Assembly: GCA_958295785.1 (NCBI GenBank)
Contig: OY282377.1
Span: forward strand, 2,804,394-2,868,393
Direction: 5' to 3'
Source of the DNA: an uncultured Latescibacterota bacterium
Lineage (GTDB): Bacteria; Latescibacterota; UBA2968
Length of the DNA: 64,000 bases
Under the pieces are notes generated by a model. It did not search any database. It was given only the letters and a program-made list of their open reading frames with translations, and was not told the DNA's origin. The position numbers were made by a program, and so were the translations under genes. Numbering within the stretch: position 1 is the first letter of the stretch; the number at the start of each line of letters is the position of its first letter. Positions 42,764 to 50,966 of this stretch are shown piece after piece.

Positions 42764-42973
42764 ATGAATACGCCGAAGCAATATCCGACGGACCTCACCC
42801 AAGCGCAATGGCAATTGATCGCCCCTTAGCTGTCGAAACCCAAATGGCGACCCGGAGGCCCCGGATGCCCGCCCGACGACTTGCACCAAGTGATCAATGG
42901 CATCCTGTATCTTCTGAAAACCGGCTGTCAATGGCACATGTTGCCCAGAGATTTGGGTGCGATAAGACCGTGA
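42764..42973 (+). pseudogene. IS5-family transposase fragment
   Basis: About 70 codons of a DUF4096-type N-terminus (T-D-L-T-Q-A-Q-W-Q-L-I-A-P, later I-N-G-I-L-Y-L-L-K-T-G-C-Q-W) with an in-frame TAG after codon 21 and an abrupt end. It differs from the IS5-type element at 1601, so it is a second, older IS. The rest of the 42519-42763 gap shows nothing coding. Confidence 0.75.
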
Positions 42974-43013
42974 ATGCCTCCTTCAATTCCCACCTCTCAC
43001 CTCTTACTGCTTA

Positions 43014-44984
43014 TCAAAAATCATGCACGATATGGCCTTGCCCGTAGAAGAAGAGGGAATCGATCAGCGTGGAGAGAAACACGGCAAACGCATAGCCCAC
43101 CATCAGGCCGATGAAGAACGGTTGGCCTCTGCGGTACATTGCCACGCCGCCGAATTTTAGGATGAGCGATTTGTATGCCCACGCCATAAAGACCGGAAGC
43201 GCGAGACGGCGCGCCATGTACATGCCTTGCAGTGCGAGGCCAACCGCGGGCAGGGGCCACCAGATGAAGTGGTATCGCAAAAAGGTCAATACCACGACGA
43301 TGACCATACCGGAGCCGGCAAATGTGAGGCGGTCCCAGTCCGGCGGTTGGATGTTGCGAATCCAGGTCACGGCTCTTTGATAGTGGTTTCGCGCACCGAT
43401 GACCCGCGTCAGCCCGCCCAAATTGTATCCGCCGTGCCGATAGGAGGTGTGAATGGTATGCCCGATAGAGCCAAAAAATCCCAGTGCCACTGCGATCACA
43501 ATCGCGCCGATCAGGCGATTGCGCCGAAATTTTAACCCACTCGTGAGTTTGAGCGTCTGCGCGATGGGCGGGCCGAGAAACCCGCGCGTGGTGGCAAACA
43601 GGGCAAAGAGAAAGCCCTGACTGACCATAGATGGCGCGGCAATGTCGCGCGATCCAAAAATATAGATGGGCGCGTAGTTGAGAGCCGTATCTGAGATATT
43701 GGCATAAGGCAACCCCATTTCGGCGACAATGCGCGACAGGCCAACATAGGCGATGAGGGCGAAAAACATGTAAAGCACCAGCACCTTCAGTTCCATGCCC
43801 GATAAATGTAGCCACCCGCCCATATAGAGAAGCCCAACTGCCATCCCGATCACTGCGGTGCGATAGGACAATACCTCCTTTGAATCGTCGACCTCGGGAT
43901 CGCCCCGCAAGGCTTTCCGAAACACCGCCTTCAAATGCCCGCGCGACATCCACAGGCCCACCAACACGATCATCACAAACGCGCCAAAGCTCTGTGCGCG
44001 AATCGCCTCCAAGCCTCCTTGCCCCACAGAAGACCCTACGCCGAGACGGTCAAACACAGACATTTCAATGCCCGTAAGAAAAAAAAACACCCAAAAACTG
44101 AACAGGGCTTCCACGCGCGCAAAATAGGCAAATCCAATAATGTAAATGCTGATCTGCACCCAGAACGTCGGCGCGCCTTCCAGCCAGCGAAACCAATTGG
44201 CCGCGTTCGGGGTTGTGGGCATCCGCGGCACGAGGGGATAGAAAAACGAGACGATATTCCACAACACTGCGAGCGCGCCTAAAAAACAGCCTATCTGAAA
44301 CCCGCGTTGCCGAAGCATGTGGGCCATCCCTTCGGGGTCATCTGCCCCGGCGGCCATCTTCATGCTCACATTCATCAACGGGTATTCGAGGCGCTCATTT
44401 TCCACCCACTGCTTCCGCAAAATCACCATCATGCACAGCGTCACCCATCCAATGGCGCAGATCAGCGTTCCCCACCAAAAAATCGGCACGGCCCACGCGC
44501 CCCACGGAATTGGCTGATGCGGCGCGAGCCCTTCGTAAAACAGGGTTGCTGCGCCATCTTCGTTGTGCAAGACAATCCACCTCGGAATGTGTTCGTGCAA
44601 CAACTCGCGCCAGCCATTTTCGGGCGTATCGAGATAAAAGGGCGCGGCGATCACCGTGGGCAAATAACTCGCCAGCCCAAAAAATGGGAAAAATGCACCG
44701 ATCAACCCCATGCCGAGCACCACGCGCAACTCGGCCTGCGAAAGTGCCCACCTGCTTTTTGCGCGGTCAAATGCGATATTCGCCAAGACCAACACCACGT
44801 ACACAAAAAACAACCCCATCGGCAGATAGGACTTGTTCAAACGAGCGGCGTTATGCAACATCCCCCATGTGATATAGGCTTCGGACAAGAGCACGACCAC
44901 AATGCCCACGACAATGGCCTTCGGGGTCACGGCTTCTCTGACAAGGCGAACGGGTTCAACAGATAGATTCGCTTTTGAGATCAT
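43014..44984 (-). CDS. DUF6785-type large membrane protein
   Basis: 656 residues from the ATG at 44984, with about fourteen hydrophobic helices, including a long cytoplasmic loop near residue 370. The overall shape resembles oligopeptide-transporter-like DUF6785/DUF6784 proteins common in Planctomycetes- and Latescibacteria-type genomes (recognised by pattern and size). Substrate unknown. Longer starts upstream lie in intergenic sequence. Confidence 0.7.
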   Translation of the reverse strand: MISKANLSVEPVRLVREAVTPKAIVVGIVVVLLSEAYITWGMLHNAARLNKSYLPMGLFFVYVVLVLANIAFDRAKSRWALSQAELRVVLGMGLIGAFFPFFGLASYLPTVIAAPFYLDTPENGWRELLHEHIPRWIVLHNEDGAATLFYEGLAPHQPIPWGAWAVPIFWWGTLICAIGWVTLCMMVILRKQWVENERLEYPLMNVSMKMAAGADDPEGMAHMLRQRGFQIGCFLGALAVLWNIVSFFYPLVPRMPTTPNAANWFRWLEGAPTFWVQISIYIIGFAYFARVEALFSFWVFFFLTGIEMSVFDRLGVGSSVGQGGLEAIRAQSFGAFVMIVLVGLWMSRGHLKAVFRKALRGDPEVDDSKEVLSYRTAVIGMAVGLLYMGGWLHLSGMELKVLVLYMFFALIAYVGLSRIVAEMGLPYANISDTALNYAPIYIFGSRDIAAPSMVSQGFLFALFATTRGFLGPPIAQTLKLTSGLKFRRNRLIGAIVIAVALGFFGSIGHTIHTSYRHGGYNLGGLTRVIGARNHYQRAVTWIRNIQPPDWDRLTFAGSGMVIVVVLTFLRYHFIWWPLPAVGLALQGMYMARRLALPVFMAWAYKSLILKFGGVAMYRRGQPFFIGLMVGYAFAVFLSTLIDSLFFYGQGHIVHDF

Positions 44985-45131
44985 ATACAACCTGGGTATT
45001 GTGAGAGGCAAAAGACAAAAAGCGATGACGGATGACGTGGAGGGGAGGGCTAAAAGCTGATTGCATCTTAGATCGTTGATAAATTGGTCTGAAAACGACC
45101 AGTTGTACCCCGTTCCGTTGATTCGTCTATT

Positions 45132-45160
45132 CGGGCGGGCACAGGGGCATCGCCCCTACA
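45132..45160. repeat. Dispersed palindrome, type I
   Basis: CGGGCGGGCACAGGGGCATC followed by GCCCCTACA, between the DUF6785 gene and the IS copy 2. Confidence 0.75.
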
Positions 45161-45210
45161 TCTCAATTTTTTGGGTGGATGGTCCTGACCACTCTCCACT
45201 GATTATTATA

Positions 45211-46302
45211 TAGGACTTACGCATGCTGAGTTAAAAAAGGGTGCAATTTCGTAAAATTTATCACTTTGAGGAGGTGTCAATGCGCCACCCGACGCGTTTG
45301 GATTACTGTCAGTATCTGCTTAGCCGTCCCCTCAACTATACCCTGACCCATTTCGCCGACCATAGCGAAGGGTTCAGTCATGATATGATCAACCGCTATC
45401 TCGCCGGTGATCGTATCCCACCCCGCTTGGTGTGGGAACACGTCAAAGACCACATCGCGTTGACGCCCAAAGGCGATGTGATCTTTGATGACACGGTTTT
45501 AGACAAGCGACACGCACGCAAGATCGCGTTAGTGCGCCGTCAATATAGCGGCAACGCCCAAGGCGTCATCAATGGCATTGGGGTGGTCACATGTGTCTAT
45601 GTCAATCCGCAAGAGGATCGGTTCTGGCTGATTGACTATCGGATTTATGACCCGCAAGGCGATGGCAAAACCAAATTGGATCATCTCAAGGACATGCTCT
45701 CTGGGTTGGTCTATCAGAAGCGCCTTCCTTTTACCGGGGTCTTGATGGACAGTTGGTATGCGACCAAAACGGTCATGCGACACATAGAGCAGATGCAAAA
45801 AACCTATTATTGTCCCCTCAAGACAAACCGGCGCGTGGACGATTCGGCAGGCACAACCCCCTACCAGCGCGTAGATAGCTTAACTTGGACGAAAGCGCAA
45901 CGCAAACAAGGCAAGCTAATTAAAATCAGAGGGTTTCCCAAAGACCACAAAGTGAAATTATTCCGGGTGGCGTCTTCTGCCAGACGCACGGCGTATGTCG
46001 TAACGAACGACCATGCTCAAAACGATTCTTCAGTGGTACAACAGGTGTGTCACCAAAGATGGAAAATTGAGCCATTTCACCGCGAAGTCAAACAGGTGAC
46101 CGGGCTTGAAAAGTGTCAATGCCGGTTGGCACGCATGGTACGAAATCATATTGGGTGTGCGATGTTCGTTTGGATAAGACTCGCGCAGGTGGCCTATCAA
46201 ACAGGACAAACCATTTATCAAGTCAAATACCGAGGGGTGGCTGACTTCTTGAGACAACAACTCAAAGCGCCTGATATTCCAATGGTGATTGCGTAAGTCC
46301 TA
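45211..46302 (+). mobile_element. IS701/IS4-like insertion sequence, copy 2 (intact)
   Basis: 1092 bp, same perfect 13-bp ends as copy 1, flanked by TTATA on both sides (45206-45210 and 46303-46307). Together with TTCTA at copy 1 this gives a 5-bp duplication with consensus TTNTA. It is inserted just downstream of the murG stop. Confidence 0.93.
45280..46296 (+). CDS. DDE transposase of the IS
   Basis: 338 residues, start with GAGGAGGTG upstream. The DDE triad is read from D-D-T-V-L-D-K (~75), M-D-S-W-Y-A (~165) and the W-K-I-E-x-F-H-R-E-V-K segment (~265). The stop codon TAA lies inside the right terminal repeat. The N-terminal F-S-H-D-M-I-N-R-Y-L-A segment is typical of IS701-type transposases. 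No frameshift or stop; likely active and able to mobilise the disabled copy at 12921. Confidence 0.92.
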   Translation: MRHPTRLDYCQYLLSRPLNYTLTHFADHSEGFSHDMINRYLAGDRIPPRLVWEHVKDHIALTPKGDVIFDDTVLDKRHARKIALVRRQYSGNAQGVINGIGVVTCVYVNPQEDRFWLIDYRIYDPQGDGKTKLDHLKDMLSGLVYQKRLPFTGVLMDSWYATKTVMRHIEQMQKTYYCPLKTNRRVDDSAGTTPYQRVDSLTWTKAQRKQGKLIKIRGFPKDHKVKLFRVASSARRTAYVVTNDHAQNDSSVVQQVCHQRWKIEPFHREVKQVTGLEKCQCRLARMVRNHIGCAMFVWIRLAQVAYQTGQTIYQVKYRGVADFLRQQLKAPDIPMVIA

Positions 46303-46342
46303 TTATACTGTTTTCAAGCCTTGTTTGGAAGTCAAAATTTTT

Positions 46343-47419
46343 TTATCCGCGCCTTTTGCTCAGGCATGCGGAGAGAACGGAGAGGATTTCCGCAACCGCG
46401 TCGCGCCCGCGCCACTCGGACATGGATTGGCGGAGGGCATCGCTTTGTTCGCGGAGATCGCGGATGGCTTTGCAAAGTGTGTCGGGCGTGAGCCTGTCTT
46501 CCGAGAGCACGAGGCTATAACCAGCACTTTGAAATGCTTTGGCATTGTCGATCTGATCGCCGCGACTGGCTTGCAGAGATAGGGGGATCAAGAGCGCGGG
46601 TTTTTGTAGCGCGAGGAGTTCAAAGAGGGTGGTGGCACCTGCACGCGAGACAATGCTCTCTGCCGCGGCAAAAAGATGGGGCAGGTCATCGGTGGCGTAT
46701 TCAAACTGCGCGTAGCCCTCGGTGTGGTTGAGCGCGGAATCGAGATTGCCCTGCCCGCACAGGTGACAGATTTGATAATCGGCGAGCAAGCCGGGAAGTG
46801 CAACGCGAACCGCCGCGTTCACGGCGTGCGATCCCAAGCTGCCCCCCATGATGAGCACGATGGGTTTTGCAGATGTAAAACCGCACAGGTCGCGCCCCCT
46901 TTCGGCATTGCCATGGGCGAGTTCTGCACGCACGGGAATGCCCGTGTGAACCGCTTTTTCAGCGGGCAGATAGGTGGCCGTTTCGGCAAAGGCATGGCAG
47001 ATGCGGCGGGCAAACGGAAGGGCGAGTTTGTTGGCTAACCCCGGCGTGAGGTCAGATTCGTGGCATACGACGGGAATGCGTTGCAACCACGCTGCCCAGA
47101 TAATCGGCGGGGTGACGAATCCCCCTTTGCTAAAGACGAGGTCGGGTTTGATGCGGGCGAGGATGAACAGGGATTTGAGAAATCCGAGTTTGATGCGAAA
47201 GAGGTCCGTAAAATTTTGCCAGTCGATATAGCGGCGGAGTTTGCCAGCGGGCACTGCGTGATAGGAAATGCCTTCGCGGGCGATCAGTTTTTGCTCAATC
47301 CCGTCGCGTGTGCCGATGTAGTGTATGTCGTATCCGGCATCGCGCAAACCGGGCAACAGCGCGATATTGGGGGTAACGTGCCCGGCGGTGCCTCCACCAA
47401 TGAGGACGATAGTGGGCAA
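46343..47419 (-). CDS. murG: UDP-GlcNAc:undecaprenyl-PP-MurNAc-pentapeptide GlcNAc transferase
   Basis: 358 residues from a TTG at 47419 with a perfect AGGAGG five bases upstream. G-G-G-T-A-G-H-V-T-P-N opens the N-terminal domain (lipid I site), G-G-S-L-G-S lies in the interdomain region, and S-R-A-G-A-T-T-L-F-E-L-L is the UDP-GlcNAc-binding signature. It catalyses the last cytoplasmic step of peptidoglycan precursor synthesis. The usual mur/fts cluster is not around it; the gene stands alone beside an IS. Confidence 0.93.
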   Translation of the reverse strand: MPTIVLIGGGTAGHVTPNIALLPGLRDAGYDIHYIGTRDGIEQKLIAREGISYHAVPAGKLRRYIDWQNFTDLFRIKLGFLKSLFILARIKPDLVFSKGGFVTPPIIWAAWLQRIPVVCHESDLTPGLANKLALPFARRICHAFAETATYLPAEKAVHTGIPVRAELAHGNAERGRDLCGFTSAKPIVLIMGGSLGSHAVNAAVRVALPGLLADYQICHLCGQGNLDSALNHTEGYAQFEYATDDLPHLFAAAESIVSRAGATTLFELLALQKPALLIPLSLQASRGDQIDNAKAFQSAGYSLVLSEDRLTPDTLCKAIRDLREQSDALRQSMSEWRGRDAVAEILSVLSACLSKRRG

Positions 47420-47652
47420 GAATGCCTCCTCTGCGTGATTTGAAAATGACGAAAAAATATAGCGAGGACGCACAACGAGCGCAATGGGGTACAACTGCGT
47501 AGCAGTTCATCGGCGGAACGGGGTACAAGGCGCGTTATCTGTAATGGTTTGGGACGGTGAGGCGGACTGACCACTGACCACTGATTTTGGATTGGACAAG
47601 GCGCGTCTATTTAATTCAGGACGCCAAATCGCAGAAAATGTCTATCGCCTTA

Positions 47653-47681
47653 TTGCAAAAAATCCAATTATACGCTATATT
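47653..47681 (+). promoter_or_regulatory. Sigma-70-type promoter, unit 1
   Basis: TTGCAA-17 bp-TATATT, about 60 bases before the ATG at 47740. Confidence 0.65.
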
Positions 47682-47739
47682 TTCTTTGAAATGCAATCCC
47701 GTGTGACCACATCGCTATTTTAGAAGAAAGGATCAATCT

Positions 47740-48510
47740 ATGGTGACATTCAGCGATGAAGAATTGATTGACGTATTCAGCCGGCAATTACCCGACCTGC
47801 TGGAACGCCGTCCTGAACTTGAGCCGGTGATTTATCAGGGATTCATGAAAGCGTTCGTGCGCCGCGAAGAGGTGGCCGTGATCTTGGATGAACTGCGCGA
47901 GTTGCGCGCTGAGATCGATCGAAGCTTTGAGCAAGTCGATCAACGTTTCGAGCAAGTCGATCAACGTTTCGAGCAAGTCGATAGACGCTTTGAGCAAGTG
48001 GAGGGGGCTACAAATGCCTTGCGTGCCGAGATGAACCAACGTTTCGAGCAAGTCGATCAAAAGATAGAGGCGTTTCGCAATGAGATGGATCAGCGTTTCG
48101 CGGAGGTGGAAGCGCGTATAGTTGCCCTCGAGTTCGGACTCCATAAGGCCATTGATCGGCTGGGGTCGCGCTGGGGCATCCGCAATGAAATCGTGTTTCG
48201 GAAGACCATAGCGACATTGCTTGAGGAATCCTTTGGGGTCAAGGTTGAGCAATGCACCATCGCTGGCGAACAATTCGACGTCGTCATTTACGACCATCAG
48301 CATATCCTTATCGAAATCGCCGCAAGCGTGGGGCGCACCATTGGAAAGCGTCTGGAGCGCAAGCGTCGTCTGTACACCGAATCCACGGGCATCGCTCCCA
48401 CGCGGATCATTCTCGCCACGGCAGATATCCACAGCCACCGGGCACAAGTCCTGCGCGATAAGGGCATTGAGGTCATCGAACCCGAAGAACCCGACTATAG
48501 CAAAATTTGA
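47740..48510 (+). CDS. Coiled-coil plus PD-(D/E)XK-like protein (DUF3782 type), copy 1
   Basis: 256 residues. The N-terminal ~50 residues are acidic and helical. Residues ~56-120 form a coiled coil built of R-F-E-Q-V-D-Q heptads (21-bp DNA repeats), with four FEQV units before an E-G-A-T-N-A-L break and more after it. The C-terminal ~110 residues match the DUF3782/restriction-like fold: E-S-F-G-V-K-V-E, F-D-V-V-I-Y-D, I-L-I-E-I-A-A-S-V and A-D-I-H-S-H-R-A. The Asp and Glu are possible nuclease-core residues but the usual E-x-K is not clear. The SD is weaker (AAGGATC) than in copy 2. Function unknown. Confidence 0.75.
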   Translation: MVTFSDEELIDVFSRQLPDLLERRPELEPVIYQGFMKAFVRREEVAVILDELRELRAEIDRSFEQVDQRFEQVDQRFEQVDRRFEQVEGATNALRAEMNQRFEQVDQKIEAFRNEMDQRFAEVEARIVALEFGLHKAIDRLGSRWGIRNEIVFRKTIATLLEESFGVKVEQCTIAGEQFDVVIYDHQHILIEIAASVGRTIGKRLERKRRLYTESTGIAPTRIILATADIHSHRAQVLRDKGIEVIEPEEPDYSKI

Positions 48511-48591
48511 CGAAGATATGCTCGCAGCGTTGGGGTCTTTACGCCCAAGGCAACGGTCAACAAATTTTACGCCCAGTGGCGGATACAGACG

Positions 48592-48632
48592 AAACGCCCG
48601 AAGTCATTAGCACATGGCTTCGGGCGTTTTGC
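48592..48632 (+). terminator. Terminator, unit 1
   Basis: Stem ACGCCCGAAG/CTTCGGGCGT followed by TTTTGC. Confidence 0.75.
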
Positions 48633-48792
48633 ATTTATCATTTCCACGAATCAGCGAATCTACGGACGGGGTACAAGGTGCGTTGTTTGTAATGGTTTGG
48701 GACGGTGAGGCGGACTGACCACTGATTTTGGATTGGACAAGGCGCGTCTATTTAATTCAGGACGCCAAATCGCAGAAATGTCTATCGCCTTA

Positions 48793-48821
48793 TTGCAAAA
48801 AATCCAATTATACGCTATATT
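48793..48821 (+). promoter_or_regulatory. Sigma-70-type promoter, unit 2
   Basis: Same TTGCAA-17 bp-TATATT as unit 1. Confidence 0.65.
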
Positions 48822-48879
48822 TTCTTTTAAATGCAATCCCGTGTGACCACATCGCTATTTTAGAAGAAAGGAGCAATCT

Positions 48880-49575
48880 ATGGTGACATTCAGCGATGAA
48901 GAATTGATTGACGTATTCAGCCGGCAATTACCCGACCTGCTGGAACGCCGTCCTGAACTCGAGCCGGTGATTTATCAGGGATTCATGAAAGCGTTCGTGC
49001 GCCGCGAAGAGGTGGCCCTGATCTTGGATGAACTGCGCGAGTTGCGCGCTGAGATCGATCGAAGCTTCGAGCAAGTCGATAGACGCTTTGAGCAAGTCGA
49101 TAGACGCTTTGAGCAGGTGGAGGGGGCTACAAATGCCTTGCGTGCCGAGATGAACCAGCGTTTCGCAGAGGTGGAAGCGCGTATAGTTGCCCTCGAGTTC
49201 GGACTCCATAAGGCCATTGATCGGCTGGGGTCGCGCTGGGGCATCCGCAATGAAATCGTGTTTCGGAAGACCATAGCGACATTGCTTGAGGAATCCTTTG
49301 GGGTCAAGGTTGAGCAACGCACCATCGCTGGCGAACAATTCGACGTCGTCATTTACGACCATCAGCATATCCTTATCGAAATCGCCGCAAGCGTGGGGCG
49401 CACCATTGGAAAGCGTCTGGAGCGCAAGCGTCGTCTGTACACCGAATCCACGGGCATCGCTCCCACGCGGATCATTCTCGCCACGGCAGATATCCACAGC
49501 CACCGGGCACAAGTCCTGCGCGATAAGGGCATTGAGGTCATCGAACCCGAAGAACCCGACTATAGCAAAATTTGA
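48880..49575 (+). CDS. Coiled-coil plus PD-(D/E)XK-like protein (DUF3782 type), copy 2
   Basis: 231 residues. N- and C-terminal parts are nearly identical to copy 1, but the coiled coil is shorter by 25 residues: one FEQV heptad before the break, and the segment after it, are missing. The ribosome site is AAAGGAG, one base better than in copy 1. Coding changes outside the coil are very few (e.g. Cys to Arg in the V-E-Q-C/R-T-I strand), so the duplication is recent. Confidence 0.75.
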   Translation: MVTFSDEELIDVFSRQLPDLLERRPELEPVIYQGFMKAFVRREEVALILDELRELRAEIDRSFEQVDRRFEQVDRRFEQVEGATNALRAEMNQRFAEVEARIVALEFGLHKAIDRLGSRWGIRNEIVFRKTIATLLEESFGVKVEQRTIAGEQFDVVIYDHQHILIEIAASVGRTIGKRLERKRRLYTESTGIAPTRIILATADIHSHRAQVLRDKGIEVIEPEEPDYSKI

Positions 49576-49654
49576 CGAAGATATGCTCGCAGCGTTGGGG
49601 TCTTTACGCCCAAGGCAACGGTCAACAAATTTACGCCCAGTGGTGGATACAGAC

Positions 49655-49696
49655 GAAACGCCCGAAGTCATTAGCACATGGCTTCGGGCGTTTTGC
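49655..49696 (+). terminator. Terminator, unit 2
   Basis: Same stem as unit 1 (ACGCCCGAAG/CTTCGGGCGT). Confidence 0.75.
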
Positions 49697-49872
49697 ATTT
49701 ATCATTTCCACGAATCAGCGAATCTACGGACGGGGTACAAGCGCGTTGTTTGTAATGGTTTGAGACGGTGCGGCGGACTGACCACTTAATGATCGCAGGG
49801 CTCGTCTATGACTCGCTACGCTCGTTGTGGGCTACGCCTGTGCGTCTATTCGTCTATTCTGATTTGTCGGAA

Positions 49873-50823
49873 TCACGCATGGATCTCAGCCATGGCATTG
49901 GGTTCGCGCCACTGGCGTTGTTGTTCAATCCACTTGTGGGGTTTGAAGGAGGTAGCGATGGTTTCGACGGCGTTTTCGAGGATGTCGATGTCGTGGAGGT
50001 CGGTAATGCCCATGCCGAGTTGCCCGGCGTAGTGCAAAAGTCCCTGTTCTGCCGGTTCAAAGCCCATGACCTTGGTCATAACCGCATCGACCGCGAAAAC
50101 GTCTGTACTGGCTGCGGCGACGCCGAGATGGACCGCATCTGTGCCGCCGGGGCCATTGCCCTGCAAGCCCACAGTGCCGTCGATGACGCCGATGTCGGGT
50201 TTCAGGTATTTGGCGAGCCGAATGAGATTGATGTTGAGCCTTTTGGATTCGTTGGGGCGCAGGCGTTCTGCGTGCGTGGGGAAGCCGTGCATTTTGACGC
50301 GGTCTTCTTTGCGAATGGTGCCCATGATCATGTTTTTCAGGGCCAGGGTGACAACGGTGACGTCGTGGGTTTTGGCAACGGCCATTGAAATGGTGCATGG
50401 GCAGTCGAGCACGGTTTTGGGCATGTGGACTGCGTACTCGGTGCGGTCGTCGAGCGAGATGGGCACTGTTTCCCATCGGGTTTCGCAGTTGAGGTCTATC
50501 AGTCGAATGGGGATGTCGTATTCTTTTTGCAAGGCGTGATACCCGAAATTTTCAAAGGCTCGTCCCGAATGCGTTTCATTGCCCCCTTCGGCAATGAGGA
50601 TTTCTTCGGGCGGATTGGGCACAGTGAGCAAAAAGTCAATCGCCCCGCGCATGGCATCGGCATGAGACGAGGCCAACTGATTTTCGGACGAGAGGAAATT
50701 GGGTTTGAGCATGACTTGCTCGGCGAGTTTGGGAATCGCGTCGTCGCGGATGAGGTCGAGCGCGCCAAACACATTTTGGCGGCGATTCTCGCGGCGGGCG
50801 AGACCGACATTAACTTTGGACAT
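49873..50823 (-). CDS. DUF362-domain protein
   Basis: 316 residues, ATG with AAGGAGC upstream. Features of the DUF362 family: an early V-M-L-K-P-N-F strand, then V-A-K-T-H-D-V-T-V-V-T-L-A-L-K-N-M-I and I-D-G-T-V-G-L-Q-G-N-G-P-G. The ferredoxin-like Cys clusters found in some members are absent. Function of the family is unknown. Longer starts upstream enter intergenic sequence. Confidence 0.85.
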   Translation of the reverse strand: MSKVNVGLARRENRRQNVFGALDLIRDDAIPKLAEQVMLKPNFLSSENQLASSHADAMRGAIDFLLTVPNPPEEILIAEGGNETHSGRAFENFGYHALQKEYDIPIRLIDLNCETRWETVPISLDDRTEYAVHMPKTVLDCPCTISMAVAKTHDVTVVTLALKNMIMGTIRKEDRVKMHGFPTHAERLRPNESKRLNINLIRLAKYLKPDIGVIDGTVGLQGNGPGGTDAVHLGVAAASTDVFAVDAVMTKVMGFEPAEQGLLHYAGQLGMGITDLHDIDILENAVETIATSFKPHKWIEQQRQWREPNAMAEIHA

Positions 50824-50912
50824 GAAAAGCTCCTTTAGGTGAAAGGCGGATCGCGGATTAAACAGATTGCGCGGATTGCGCGGATGAAAGGCAAAAGGCA
50901 AGAAGCAAGAAC

Positions 50913-50938
50913 GTAGGGGTGCGGCCCCGTGCTCGCCT
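50913..50938. repeat. Dispersed palindrome, type I variant
   Basis: GTAGGGGTGCGGCCCCGTGC followed by TCGCC, upstream of the DUF362 gene. Confidence 0.68.
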
Positions 50939-50966
50939 GTCAAAATATAAGATACAAGACGCAAAT

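Larger units (their letters stand above)
47581..48721. repeat. Tandem duplication, unit 1
   Basis: About 1.14 kb containing promoter, coiled-coil/nuclease-like gene and terminator, repeated directly as 48722-49790. The units are nearly identical except for the coiled-coil repeat number. Confidence 0.92.
48722..49790. repeat. Tandem duplication, unit 2
   Basis: Direct copy of 47581-48721; shorter because 75 bp of the coiled-coil coding region are missing. Confidence 0.92.
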
